Below, in pieces: positions 1-8,793 of a DNA stretch of 64,000 bases. The notes beneath the pieces were generated by a model that was not told where the DNA came from, searched no databases, and saw nothing but the letters and a program-made list of their open reading frames with translations. The stretch's first letter is position 1, and each line of letters begins with the position of its first letter. The stretch covers positions 167,945 to 231,944 of the forward strand of contig NZ_WUEG01000006.1 of NCBI RefSeq assembly GCF_010468565.1, written 5' to 3'. Made by a program: the position numbers and the translations under genes. The stretch comes from Allomuricauda sp. TY007 (GTDB lineage Bacteria > Bacteroidota > Bacteroidia > Flavobacteriales > Flavobacteriaceae).

Positions 1-1604
1 CCATTGGATTTCTGGGCCGTAACAATATTTCCAGTCTCTTCTTTGGAGTAGACATGATCCTTCGTCATCATAAATGATTCTGGATTCTCCAAGTACTTTT
101 CACCCAATTCGGTTAAATGGAGAATCCCGTATCGTTCAATTTCCTTCTTCAGAAGCCCCGCTACCAGAACCTGTCTGGTCAAGGCCATCCAAAATTCCTT
201 GTCATTGTCCTTACCAATTCCAAAAAAGGGTTTTTCATCAGTTTTATGCGAGGATATCATGGCATTGGTTTTACCAATCAAAACCTTGACAATTTCTTTG
301 GTCTTAAACTTTTCTTTGGTATCCCTAACCACACTTAAAAGTTTAATAACCTGCTCCTTGGCCTCTTCCTTCGGTTTGGGGTTTCTGGCATTATCGTCCA
401 TATCGGCCCCTTCTCCATTCTCCTCATCAAAATCTTCACCGAAGTAATGCAGTATAAATTTTCTACGGGACATGGATGTTTCGGCATAGGCAACAATTTC
501 TTGCAATAAAGCATTGCCGATTTCTTGCTCCGCCACGGGTTTTCCTGACATAAATTTTTCCAGCTTTTCCACATCTTTATAGGCGTAATAGGCCAAACAA
601 TGTCCCTCGCCCCCATCTCTACCGGCACGTCCGGTTTCTTGGTAATAGCTTTCAATACTTTTTGGAATATCATGATGGATCACAAAACGCACATCGGGTT
701 TATCTATTCCCATTCCGAAGGCAATTGTTGCCACAACCACATCAACCTCTTCCATCAAGAACATATCTTGATATTTGGAACGCGTCTTGGCATCAAAACC
801 GGCATGATACGGAACTGCGCTTACGCCGTTTACCTGAAGTACTTGTGCCAATTCCTCCACTCTTTTACGGCTCAGGCAATATATGATTCCCGATTTTCCT
901 TGATTTTGCTTTACAAAACGAATAATATCGGCATCTACATCCTTGGTTTTGGGACGAACCTCATAAAATAAGTTAGGGCGGTTAAACGATGCCTTGAAAA
1001 CTTTGGCATCCGTCATACCCAAATTTTTGATGATATCCTCTTGCACTTTGGGTGTGGCCGTAGCCGTTAGCCCAATGATCGGTATATTGTCTCCCAATCG
1101 GTTAATGATTCCCCGAAGGTTTCGGTACTCCGGTCTAAAATCGTGCCCCCATTCCGATATACAGTGGGCCTCGTCCACCGCAACAAAGGAAAGTTTCACA
1201 TTTTTGAGGAAATCCACATTTTCCTCCTTGGTCAAGGATTCGGGAGCCACATAAAGCAATTTGGTAACACCCTTGGTAATATCTTCCTTAACCTGTTTTA
1301 CCTCTGTTTTGGTCAGGGAAGAGTTCAACACATGTGCAATACCATGCTGTTCGGATATGCCGCGTATGGCATCGACTTGGTTTTTCATTAAGGCGATCAA
1401 AGGAGAAACAACAATTGCTGTTCCTTCTTTCATAATTGCCGGCAATTGATAGCATAGGGATTTTCCTCCGCCCGTTGGCATAATCACAAAAGTGTCATTG
1501 CCGCTAAGAATGTTCTGGATCACATCTTCCTGTAATCCTTTAAATTTTGAGAAACCAAAATATTTTTTGAGCGAGGAGTGCAAATCAGTGTTCATTAGGC
1601 TCAT
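1..1604 (-). CDS. recQ: ATP-dependent DNA helicase RecQ (5' part, runs off left edge)
   Basis: 3'-to-5' DNA helicase of recombination and repair. I translated the minus strand directly: an uninterrupted frame begins MSLMNTDLHSSLKK and gives 534 codons before the left edge. Visible in order are the Q-motif-like start (FKGLQEDVI), Walker A (PTGGGKS, about residue 42), the DEAH box (VDEAHCISEWGHDFR), helicase motif VI (YQETGRAGRDG) and the start of the winged-helix (RQC) region. The usual RQC zinc ligands are absent: the Cys before RRK is Ser, and the NCGNCDNC-like loop is replaced by an acidic Gly/Asp stretch around 396-478. The HRDC end lies outside the window. The ATG at 1604 is chosen; a second in-frame ATG lies at 1595. 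It is divergent from kdsD. The identification is very safe. Confidence 0.95.
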   Translation of the reverse strand, partial: MSLMNTDLHSSLKKYFGFSKFKGLQEDVIQNILSGNDTFVIMPTGGGKSLCYQLPAIMKEGTAIVVSPLIALMKNQVDAIRGISEQHGIAHVLNSSLTKTEVKQVKEDITKGVTKLLYVAPESLTKEENVDFLKNVKLSFVAVDEAHCISEWGHDFRPEYRNLRGIINRLGDNIPIIGLTATATPKVQEDIIKNLGMTDAKVFKASFNRPNLFYEVRPKTKDVDADIIRFVKQNQGKSGIIYCLSRKRVEELAQVLQVNGVSAVPYHAGFDAKTRSKYQDMFLMEEVDVVVATIAFGMGIDKPDVRFVIHHDIPKSIESYYQETGRAGRDGGEGHCLAYYAYKDVEKLEKFMSGKPVAEQEIGNALLQEIVAYAETSMSRRKFILHYFGEDFDEENGEGADMDDNARNPKPKEEAKEQVIKLLSVVRDTKEKFKTKEIVKVLIGKTNAMISSHKTDEKPFFGIGKDNDKEFWMALTRQVLVAGLLKKEIERYGILHLTELGEKYLENPESFMMTKDHVYSKEETGNIVTAQKSN

Positions 1605-1724
1605 TTCCGCATTTTCAATTTGTTACAAGCAGCCTAAAAGGCAGTTGAAGCTTTTATTTTAAACCATTCAAATACAGATGAATCTATTCTCACTTCTAGA
1701 ATAGTCTGTAAAAGATAGTTTGAT

Positions 1725-1732
1725 TAGTTTTG
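1725..1732 (+). promoter_or_regulatory. -7 element of the kdsD-tatC operon promoter
   Basis: TAGTTTTG matches the Bacteroidota sigma-ABfr -7 consensus TAnnTTTG. It sits in the 185-bp recQ/kdsD divergent gap, about 58 bp before the kdsD start. I see no clear -33 TTTG at the expected distance, so the call rests on the -7 element and its position. Confidence 0.45.
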
Positions 1733-1789
1733 TAATCTTAAATATAAGACATTCTTTTAGGAATACAATCAGTTAATCGGTTAATTACT

Positions 1790-2755
1790 TTGAGCGACAT
1801 TAAGTCAATTTTATCCATAGCCAAACGGACCCTTGAAATAGAGAGCAAGGCCGTAGCAAATTTGATCAGTCTGTTGGACGACCAATTTGCACATGCAGTA
1901 CAATACATTTTGGAATCGGAAGGAAGGGTTATTGTTTCCGGAGTGGGCAAGAGCGCCATTGTAGCCTCCAAAATTGTAGCGACATTGAACTCCACAGGAA
2001 CCCCGGCCATATTTATGCATGCCGCGGATGCCATTCATGGCGACTTGGGCACCATTCAACAAAACGATGTGGTCATCTGTCTGTCACAAAGCGGGAACAC
2101 TCCAGAGATCAAAGCTTTGCTTCCTTTAATCAAAGTAGGAAAGCACAAGCTTATCGGTATCACTGGAAACATGGATTCCGTATTGGCCAAACAGGCCGAT
2201 TTTGTCCTGAACACCTATGTGGAAAAAGAGGCCTGCCCCAATAATCTGGCACCTACCACCAGTACATCGGCCCAAATGTCCATGGGCGATGCACTTGCTA
2301 TAAGCTTATTGGAACTAAAGGGATTCAGCAGTTCCGATTTTGCCAAGTACCACCCTGGCGGTGCATTGGGAAAGAAGCTATATTTGCGTGTTGCAGACAT
2401 TGTGGTGAAAAACCAAAAACCTCAAGTCGATATCAATACCAAAGTAAAAGATGTTATTATAGAAATATCTGAAAAAATGCTAGGTGTTACTGCTGTATTG
2501 GACCAAGGCAAAGTGGTTGGTATTGTTACCGATGGGGATGTAAGAAGAATGTTGAGCAAATACGATAATATAAGTGGACTAACCGCTAGGGACATTATGA
2601 CCTCCAACCCCAAAACAATTGATGTAGACACTTTGGCGATAAAGGCCTTAAAATTGTTACAGGAGAAAAGCATATCCCAATTATTGGCCTTTGATGGCGA
2701 CACCTATGCCGGAGTGGTCCACATCCATAACCTTATAAACGAGGGAATCCTATAA
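1790..2755 (+). CDS. kdsD: D-arabinose-5-phosphate isomerase, KpsF/GutQ family
   Basis: Interconverts ribulose 5-phosphate and arabinose 5-phosphate, the first step towards Kdo for lipopolysaccharide. The protein has 321 aa, the normal family length. A SIS domain covers about residues 35-180, with GVGKS at 51-55, SQSGNT at 99-104 and the family signature HPGGALGK near 188-195. Two CBS domains follow (about 205-260 and 265-321). The start is a TTG codon: no ATG lies upstream in frame, and the SIS domain needs this N-terminus. The stop overlaps the tatC start by one base (TAATG). Placement with tatC and lptB fits an envelope-biogenesis operon. The family is certain; the substrate follows from the family. 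Confidence 0.93.
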   Translation: MSDIKSILSIAKRTLEIESKAVANLISLLDDQFAHAVQYILESEGRVIVSGVGKSAIVASKIVATLNSTGTPAIFMHAADAIHGDLGTIQQNDVVICLSQSGNTPEIKALLPLIKVGKHKLIGITGNMDSVLAKQADFVLNTYVEKEACPNNLAPTTSTSAQMSMGDALAISLLELKGFSSSDFAKYHPGGALGKKLYLRVADIVVKNQKPQVDINTKVKDVIIEISEKMLGVTAVLDQGKVVGIVTDGDVRRMLSKYDNISGLTARDIMTSNPKTIDVDTLAIKALKLLQEKSISQLLAFDGDTYAGVVHIHNLINEGIL

Positions 2756-3597
2756 TGGCTAAAAGAGAAAGAAAAAATCCGGATGAAATGTCCTTTTTGG
2801 ACCATTTGGAAGAATTACGTTGGCATTTGGTACGCTCCACTTTGGCAGTTGTAATCATTGCATGTGTGGCCTTTGTATTCAGGGGCTTTATTTTTGATAC
2901 CATATTATTCGGTCCCAAGAACATGGACTTTCCAACCTATCAGTTCTTTTGTAACATCGGGAAGTTCTTTGGGGTAGAATCCGAATTCTGTGGCGATTCG
3001 ATGCCGTTTACCATTCAGAGTAGATTAATGGCAGGACAGTTCTCTGCCCACATTTGGACATCCATTTGGGCTGGGGTTATCCTTGGTTTTCCCTATATTT
3101 TGTGGGAATTGTGGAAATTCATCAGCCCTGGGCTTTACGAGAACGAAAGAAAACATTCCAGGGGATTCATTATTACCGCCTCGGGATTGTTCTTTCTTGG
3201 CGTACTGTTTGGATATTATATCGTGGCTCCTTTATCCATCAACTTTTTAGGGTCGTACCAAGTCAGTAAAGAAGTATTGAACGAAATCGACCTTGCCTCC
3301 TACATCGGAACGGTCAGGGCTTCGGTAATCGCCTGTGGAATCATGTTTGAATTGCCCATCGTTATTTTCTTTTTGACCAAGGTTGGATTGGTAACACCAG
3401 AAATCCTAAAGAAATACAGAAAGATAGCTTTGGTAATAATCTTGATACTATCCGCGATCATTACACCTCCGGATATAACCAGTCAGATCATTGTCTGTAT
3501 TCCTGTACTTATATTGTACCAGGTAAGTATTTTTATTTCCAAAATGGTTGTCAGAAAAGAAGAACGAAAAGAGAAAGCCAGAAACAATGCCAAATAA
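2755..3597 (+). CDS. tatC: Sec-independent protein translocase TatC
   Basis: Core membrane subunit of the twin-arginine translocase, which binds twin-arginine signal peptides and recruits TatA to export folded proteins. At 280 aa it shows six hydrophobic segments and the classical N-terminal signature MSFLDHLEELRWHL (residues 10-23), followed by the first helix. It is slightly longer than E. coli TatC because of a loop around residues 50-85 that precedes the second helix. It is translationally coupled to kdsD (TAATG). Its 3' end overlaps the next gene by 11 bases. No tatA or tatB homologue is visible nearby, so they must lie elsewhere. Confidence 0.96.
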   Translation: MAKRERKNPDEMSFLDHLEELRWHLVRSTLAVVIIACVAFVFRGFIFDTILFGPKNMDFPTYQFFCNIGKFFGVESEFCGDSMPFTIQSRLMAGQFSAHIWTSIWAGVILGFPYILWELWKFISPGLYENERKHSRGFIITASGLFFLGVLFGYYIVAPLSINFLGSYQVSKEVLNEIDLASYIGTVRASVIACGIMFELPIVIFFLTKVGLVTPEILKKYRKIALVIILILSAIITPPDITSQIIVCIPVLILYQVSIFISKMVVRKEERKEKARNNAK

Positions 3598-3937
3598 AGT
3601 AGAAGAGTTCAATGCCTATCGTGCCAAAATGAACGATAAGCTGCTTGCCGAGAACAACAAGCTCATAAAACGTATTTTTAATCTGGACACCAACGCCTTT
3701 ATGGAAGGTGCCTTGGATGTCAAAACCAAAGAATTACTGGGATTGGTCGCCTCAGCAGTGCTCCGTTGCGACGATTGCGTAAAGTACCATTTGGAAAGCT
3801 CCAAAGAAGCCGGTGCCAACAAAGAAGAGGTAATGGAAACCTTGGGCATTGCCACTTTGGTGGGCGGGACCATTGTAATACCTCATTTACGGCGTGCCTA
3901 CGAGTATTGGGAGGATTTGGAGGAAACCGAAGCTTAA
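3587..3937 (+). CDS. carboxymuconolactone decarboxylase/AhpD-like protein
   Basis: A 116-aa CMD-domain protein of the AhpD-like alkylhydroperoxidase fold. The redox signature is visible as C61-D-D-C64 followed by H68 (RCDDCVKYH), the arrangement that gives AhpD relatives peroxidase activity. The ATG at 3587 is preferred over an in-frame codon at 3548, because the longer form only adds a lysine/glutamate-rich tail copied from inside tatC. It overlaps tatC by 11 bases and precedes lptB by 57, so it belongs to this operon. The substrate is unknown; thiol-dependent peroxide reduction is inferred from the motif. Confidence 0.85.
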   Translation: MPNKVEEFNAYRAKMNDKLLAENNKLIKRIFNLDTNAFMEGALDVKTKELLGLVASAVLRCDDCVKYHLESSKEAGANKEEVMETLGIATLVGGTIVIPHLRRAYEYWEDLEETEA

Positions 3938-3994
3938 AAAAAACCAAAAGACCATACGGCAGAAAAAGAATATGTTTAGTTTTGGCAAGTTCCT

Positions 3995-4735
3995 ATGAAG
4001 CTACGCGCAGAAAATATTATGAAGGCCTACCGTGGTCGAAAAGTTGTTAAGGGCATATCCCTGGAAGTAAACCAAGGTGAAATTGTTGGACTTTTGGGCC
4101 CCAACGGAGCGGGTAAAACCACTTCGTTCTACATGATTGTGGGATTGATAAAACCCAATGGCGGAAATATTTACCTCGACGGCACCAACATTACCAGTTT
4201 CCCTATGTACAAAAGGGCGCAGCACGGTATCGGTTATTTGGCGCAGGAAGCCTCGGTTTTCCGAAAACTGAGCATAGAAAAAAACATCCTCAGCGTGTTG
4301 CAGCTCACCAACTTGAGCAAAAAAGAGCAACACATGAAAATGGAGTCCCTAATTGATGAATTTGGCTTGGGACACATCCGTAAAAACCGCGGAGACTTAT
4401 TGTCCGGAGGTGAGCGTCGTAGAACCGAAATTGCACGCGCATTGGCCACCGACCCTAAATTTATTTTGCTGGACGAGCCTTTTGCCGGGGTAGACCCCGT
4501 AGCCGTGGAGGATATTCAGCGTATTGTGGCCCAATTGAAGAACAAGAACATCGGTATTTTGATTACCGACCACAACGTACAGGAAACCTTGGCCATTACC
4601 GAACGCTCTTACCTAATGTTCGAAGGTGGTATTCTAAAAGCAGGCATTCCCGAAGAACTTGCCGTAGATGAGATGGTGAGAAAAGTGTACTTGGGACAGA
4701 ATTTTGAGCTACGTAAAAAGAAATTGGATTTCTAA
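3995..4735 (+). CDS. lptB: LPS export ABC transporter ATP-binding protein LptB
   Basis: Cytoplasmic ATPase of the LptB2FGC complex, which pulls lipopolysaccharide from the inner membrane onto the Lpt bridge. The 246 aa contain Walker A GPNGAGKT (35-42), the ABC signature LSGGERRRTEIARALA, Walker B FILLDEPFAGVDP and the switch histidine in ITDHNVQET. The downstream TERSYLMFEGGIL and C-terminal VRKVYLGQNFELR are typical of LptB rather than LivF. It is the last gene of the kdsD-tatC operon. Its stop codon touches the left arm of the palindromic element at 4735, so that structure probably ends its transcript. Confidence 0.95.
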   Translation: MKLRAENIMKAYRGRKVVKGISLEVNQGEIVGLLGPNGAGKTTSFYMIVGLIKPNGGNIYLDGTNITSFPMYKRAQHGIGYLAQEASVFRKLSIEKNILSVLQLTNLSKKEQHMKMESLIDEFGLGHIRKNRGDLLSGGERRRTEIARALATDPKFILLDEPFAGVDPVAVEDIQRIVAQLKNKNIGILITDHNVQETLAITERSYLMFEGGILKAGIPEELAVDEMVRKVYLGQNFELRKKKLDF

Positions 4736-4897
4736 GAGCCTGTTTAGGAATTTGTGATTGGAATTGATATAGGGCATTTTTGATGCAGTTTGAGGCATAA
4801 TTTTTAAACATAGCCGTGGCTACGGTTCAAAATTATAACGAAGAAATGCGCAAAAAGGGGCATAACAAAACAATTGACAAATTCCTAAACAGGCTCT
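4735..4897. repeat. palindromic miniature element (MITE-like) between lptB and pssA
   Basis: A 163-bp element bounded by perfect 21-bp inverted repeats: 4735-4755 (AGAGCCTGTTTAGGAATTTG plus T) and 4877-4897 (its exact reverse complement). Nested inside are an 8-bp inverted repeat (4797-4804 with 4829-4836) and a small hairpin TAGCC-GT-GGCTA (4811-4822). It has no coding potential. It occupies the whole gap between the convergent lptB and pssA stop codons, so it may double as a bidirectional terminator. I see one copy in the window and no target-site duplication. A miniature transposable or REP-like repeat is inferred from the architecture. Confidence 0.7.
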
Positions 4898-4901
4898 AAA
4901 C

Positions 4902-5627
4902 CTACTTTTCCGAAGGCATCAGTAAAGAAGCCAAGACATAAAACAAGATTATCACAGGAATCGCCAAAAACCGCAGAGTCAACAGCAACACCAAGCTTCC
5001 AACAATAAACAAATAGCGAACCCCATTGTCCTTAAAACTCCTGTTTTTAAACTTTAAAGCAAACAGTTTTATCGGTGAGTTCAGCAAATACGAACTCAAA
5101 ATAGTCAAAATCACCAAAAACCATGGGTTGAGGATGATGTTGCTCAACACCTCGTTGTTATGGTACAAAAGAATCAAGGGCAAGGAAAGAATCAAAAGTG
5201 CATTGGCCGGTGTGGGCAGCCCAACAAAAGAAGACACCTGATCTTCATCCACATTAAATTTGGCCAATCGGTATGCGGAAGCCAGAGTGATTGCAAAACC
5301 AACAAAGGGCAACAAGGTCAACTCTGTATCGTGCCCAATAAATCCAAGGTTCCATCCACCACGTTCTGCCATGCTCAACAATTGGAACATAACCACTCCA
5401 GGTACCAAACCGCTGGTAATCACATCTGCTAAGGAATCCAACTGAATCCCAACCTCACTCTGCACATTCAAAGTACGAGCCGCCAATCCATCAAAAAAAT
5501 CAAAGAAAATCCCGATAAACACAAAAAGTGCGGCCCATTCCAAATGATTGAGCACTGCAAACACTGTAGCAATGCAGCCGCTCAACACATTGAGCAAGGT
5601 TAAAAAGTTGGGAATGTAGGACTTCAT
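4902..5627 (-). CDS. pssA: CDP-diacylglycerol-serine O-phosphatidyltransferase
   Basis: Makes phosphatidylserine, the precursor of phosphatidylethanolamine, from CDP-diacylglycerol and serine at the inner membrane. The 241 aa contain the complete CDP-alcohol phosphotransferase motif: D43-x2-D46-G47-x2-A50-R51-x8-G60-x3-D64-x3-D68. About eight hydrophobic helices are spread along the chain. The N-terminus (MKSYIPNFLTLLNVLSGC) is typical of bacterial PssA type II, which separates it from PgsA. It converges on lptB across the palindromic element and is divergent from the DUF4105 gene. Confidence 0.92.
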   Translation of the reverse strand: MKSYIPNFLTLLNVLSGCIATVFAVLNHLEWAALFVFIGIFFDFFDGLAARTLNVQSEVGIQLDSLADVITSGLVPGVVMFQLLSMAERGGWNLGFIGHDTELTLLPFVGFAITLASAYRLAKFNVDEDQVSSFVGLPTPANALLILSLPLILLYHNNEVLSNIILNPWFLVILTILSSYLLNSPIKLFALKFKNRSFKDNGVRYLFIVGSLVLLLTLRFLAIPVIILFYVLASLLMPSEK

Positions 5628-5729
5628 ACAGCTAAGATTTCCGTAAAAATAATGGAAAAATTAAACTGTGGGCAACAGATGGTAGACCGAGCCGTTTTTA
5701 TTCTGATATTTGCTCTGATAAAAATCGGA

Positions 5730-6899
5730 ATGAGACGAAAGCTCCATCTTTTATTTTTTTTCTTCATTATCGGGAAGTTTCTCTTTTCTCAAGCTCCCCA
5801 ACTTACGGAAAATTCAAAAATAAGCCTTCTCACCTGTGCCGCTGGTGACGAACTTTATTCTGCCTTTGGGCATAGTGCATTTCGGGTGCAGGACCCCGCC
5901 TTGGGCATCGATGTGGTCTACAATTATGGTACTTTCGATTTTAACCAACCTAATTTCTACCTAAATTTCACCAAGGGAAAAATGATTTATTCCCTTTCCC
6001 GTAGAAGTTTTGAAGCATTTCTGTATGAATACGAATTGGAGAAAAGATGGGTAAAAGAGCAAATTTTGGACCTCGACTTGGAACAACGCAACCAACTCCT
6101 AACTTTTTTTGAAGAAAACTATCTGCCCGAAAATAGGGATTACCTATACGATCCTTTACTGAACAACTGTTCCAGCATAACAGGGGATATTTTAAAAAAT
6201 CAATTTGGTGATGCCATTGTTTTTGATGACTCCCATTTAGAGAAAAGATATACTTTTCGGCAATTGGTGCGCCAGTTTATGCATGTGAACACTTGGTCCA
6301 TGTTTGGTATTGATTTGGCCTTTGGATCGCCAGTAGATAGAAAGGCCACCGTACAAGAGCACATGTTTTTGCCCTACTACGCCATGGAGCAGTTTCGAAA
6401 CACCACTTTAAACGGAAAACCATTGGTAAAGCGAGAACGCACAGTTTTGGATTACAATGAACACATCCAAAAAGGATTTTTTCCACTCTCTCCGTTATTT
6501 TGGTTTTTGATGTTGTTGGCTTTTACGACCATCATTACATATTTTGATTACAAACATAAAACCCGTAGTCGCTGGTTGGACTTTTCGCTATTGTTTATTA
6601 CAGGATTGGTAGGTACTTTTCTATTCTTGCTTTGGGTAGCGGCCGACCATACTTCTACCCCCTATAATTTCAATATTTTATGGGCATTTCCAATAAATGC
6701 CTTCGTAGCCTTTACATTGGTTTTCCAAGATAAGATACCACAATGGGCCCCTAAATATTTATGGTCCGCTCTAGGTCTGATGGCCATAATGCTTTTGCTT
6801 TGGATAATTAAGGTGCAGATTTTTTCTCCTGTGCTTATTCCGTTACTTTTGACCCTGGCCATCCGATACCTGTACATGATCAAGTATTCCAAGTTATAG
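5730..6899 (+). CDS. DUF4105 (Lnb N-terminal-like) membrane protein
   Basis: A 389-aa protein. A signal peptide (MRRKLHLLFFFF to SQ, about 21 residues) is followed by a periplasmic domain with DUF4105 hallmarks: an early SLLTCAAGDELYSAFGHSAFRV stretch with a conserved histidine and, later, a LLNNCSS motif. His and Cys are the likely catalytic residues of this papain-like fold. The C-terminal 140 residues form about five membrane helices. The ATG at 5730 is chosen because it puts the signal peptide at the N-terminus; the frame is open back to 5652. The family is common in Bacteroidota and of unknown substrate; a peptidase or amidase role is only inferred. Confidence 0.82.
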   Translation: MRRKLHLLFFFFIIGKFLFSQAPQLTENSKISLLTCAAGDELYSAFGHSAFRVQDPALGIDVVYNYGTFDFNQPNFYLNFTKGKMIYSLSRRSFEAFLYEYELEKRWVKEQILDLDLEQRNQLLTFFEENYLPENRDYLYDPLLNNCSSITGDILKNQFGDAIVFDDSHLEKRYTFRQLVRQFMHVNTWSMFGIDLAFGSPVDRKATVQEHMFLPYYAMEQFRNTTLNGKPLVKRERTVLDYNEHIQKGFFPLSPLFWFLMLLAFTTIITYFDYKHKTRSRWLDFSLLFITGLVGTFLFLLWVAADHTSTPYNFNILWAFPINAFVAFTLVFQDKIPQWAPKYLWSALGLMAIMLLLWIIKVQIFSPVLIPLLLTLAIRYLYMIKYSKL

Positions 6900-6920
6900 G
6901 TTGGCCCACAAACAACACCC

Positions 6921-8792
6921 ATGAACTTATTAACGGTCGAAAACATATCAAAATCGTATGGTGAGCTGGTGCTCTTCTCCGATATTTCCTTTGGAATCAA
7001 TAAGGATCAAAAGATTGCGCTTATTGCCAAAAATGGAAGCGGCAAAACCTCCATTCTGAATATTATGTCGGGGAAGGACACTTCCGAAACAGGCCAAGTG
7101 ACCACCCGAAAGGGTATCAAAATTTCATTTTTGGAGCAAGAACCCAATTTGAATCCAAACCTGACCATTGAGGAGACCATTTTTGCTACCGATAATGAAA
7201 TTTTAAGGGTTATTGCCACTTACGAAAAGGCCGTGGAGAACCCAGATGATACCGAACAATACCAAAAAGCCTTCGAGGCCATGGAACGACTCAATGCCTG
7301 GGATTTTGAAACGCAATACAAACAAATCCTTTTTCAATTACAGCTTTCCAAACTCGATGCGAAGGTCAGCACCTTATCGGGCGGACAAAAAAAGCGCTTG
7401 GCCTTGGCCAATGCACTGCTCAACAAACCCGATTTGCTAATTCTGGATGAGCCCACCAACCACTTGGACCTTGAAATGATAGAATGGCTGGAAGCTTACT
7501 TTGCCAAGGAAAGTATCACCCTGTTCATGGTAACGCACGACCGCTATTTTTTGGACAGGGTGTGCAACGAGATTTTGGAACTGGACAACAACCAACTCTA
7601 CACCTACAAGGGCAATTACTCCTATTATTTAAGCGAAAAGGAGGCCCGAATGGAGCGTGAGGCGGTGGAACAGCAAAAATCCAAGATGCTGTACAAAAAG
7701 GAGTTGGATTGGATGCGCAGACAGCCCAAGGCACGTACCACAAAATCCAAATCGCGTATTGATGATTTTGCCGAAATAAAAGCACGTGCCCACCAACGCC
7801 GCCAAGAGCACGAGGTGCAACTGGAACTGAACATGGAACGCCTGGGCAGTAAGATTTTGGAATTGCACAATATTTCCAAATCCTACGGAGATAAAACCAT
7901 ATTGGATAAGTTCGATTACAACTTCACCAAAGGTGAACGGGTCGGAATCATCGGAAAAAACGGAACAGGGAAATCCACTTTTTTGAATATCCTCACACAA
8001 CAGGAAGATATTGAAGGAGGAAAAGTGGTGGTCGGCGACACAGTTAAATTTGGATACTACACCCAAAAGGGCATCCCCGACAAAGAAGGTCAAAAGGTAA
8101 TTGATGTGATTCGTGAGTTCGGAGATTACATTCCCTTGAAAAAAGGACGCCAAATTTCTGCCCAGCAATTATTGGAACGTTTCCTTTTCGACCGAAAAAA
8201 ACAATATGATTTTGTTGAAAAATTGAGCGGTGGGGAACGCAAGCGATTGTATTTGTGCACGGTGTTGATCCAAAATCCAAATTTTTTGATCCTGGATGAG
8301 CCCACGAACGATCTGGACATTGTTACTCTAAACGTACTGGAAAGCTTTCTGTTGGATTTCCCTGGTTGCTTGATCGTAGTCTCCCACGACCGTTACTTTA
8401 TGGACAAGATCGTAGATCACTTGTTTGTATTTCGCGGGGAAGGTGTTATTGAAGATTTTCCTGGCAACTACTCGGATTATAGAACATACGAAAGCAGTAA
8501 AATAATTGAGGAACGCGAAAACAAGACCGCTTCTTCAGAAAAAACAGAGAACAATTGGCGGGACACCAGCGGCGGCAAACTTTCCTATTCCGAGCAAAAG
8601 GAATACAAACAATTGGAGAAGGACATTCAAAAGTTGGAAGAGAAGAAAACAAAGCTCCAGAACAAGTTTACAGACCCTAAACTGGACGGAGACGAAATCG
8701 CCAACCTATCTATCGAACTCAAAGAAGTAACCGATGCCATCGAGGAAAAAACAGAACGCTGGTTTGAGCTTTCTTCCATTTTAGAGGGGTAA
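6921..8792 (+). CDS. uup: ABC-F family ATPase, Uup type
   Basis: Soluble duplicated ABC ATPase of the ribosome-associated ABC-F class (623 aa). The first cassette has AKNGSGKT (about 36-43), LSGGQKKRLALANALL and LLILDEPTNHLDLE. The second has GKNGTGKS (about 345), LSGGERKRLYLCTVL and FLILDEPTNDLDI. Between them lies the charged linker (about 230-310) that reaches the ribosome. The last 70 residues form a strongly charged coiled coil, as in Uup, and the LYLCTVL/NDLD variant is also Uup-like. There are no membrane segments, so it is not a transporter. It lies 21 bases downstream of the DUF4105 gene and just before the methyltransferase-like gene. Confidence 0.88.
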   Translation: MNLLTVENISKSYGELVLFSDISFGINKDQKIALIAKNGSGKTSILNIMSGKDTSETGQVTTRKGIKISFLEQEPNLNPNLTIEETIFATDNEILRVIATYEKAVENPDDTEQYQKAFEAMERLNAWDFETQYKQILFQLQLSKLDAKVSTLSGGQKKRLALANALLNKPDLLILDEPTNHLDLEMIEWLEAYFAKESITLFMVTHDRYFLDRVCNEILELDNNQLYTYKGNYSYYLSEKEARMEREAVEQQKSKMLYKKELDWMRRQPKARTTKSKSRIDDFAEIKARAHQRRQEHEVQLELNMERLGSKILELHNISKSYGDKTILDKFDYNFTKGERVGIIGKNGTGKSTFLNILTQQEDIEGGKVVVGDTVKFGYYTQKGIPDKEGQKVIDVIREFGDYIPLKKGRQISAQQLLERFLFDRKKQYDFVEKLSGGERKRLYLCTVLIQNPNFLILDEPTNDLDIVTLNVLESFLLDFPGCLIVVSHDRYFMDKIVDHLFVFRGEGVIEDFPGNYSDYRTYESSKIIEERENKTASSEKTENNWRDTSGGKLSYSEQKEYKQLEKDIQKLEEKKTKLQNKFTDPKLDGDEIANLSIELKEVTDAIEEKTERWFELSSILEG

Positions 8793-8793
8793 A

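Noticed and set aside
335..673. Minus-strand frame of 112 aa inside recQ
   Set aside because: It is another frame of the same strand as the real RecQ frame, which I translated and which gives helicase motifs; the 112-aa frame has none.
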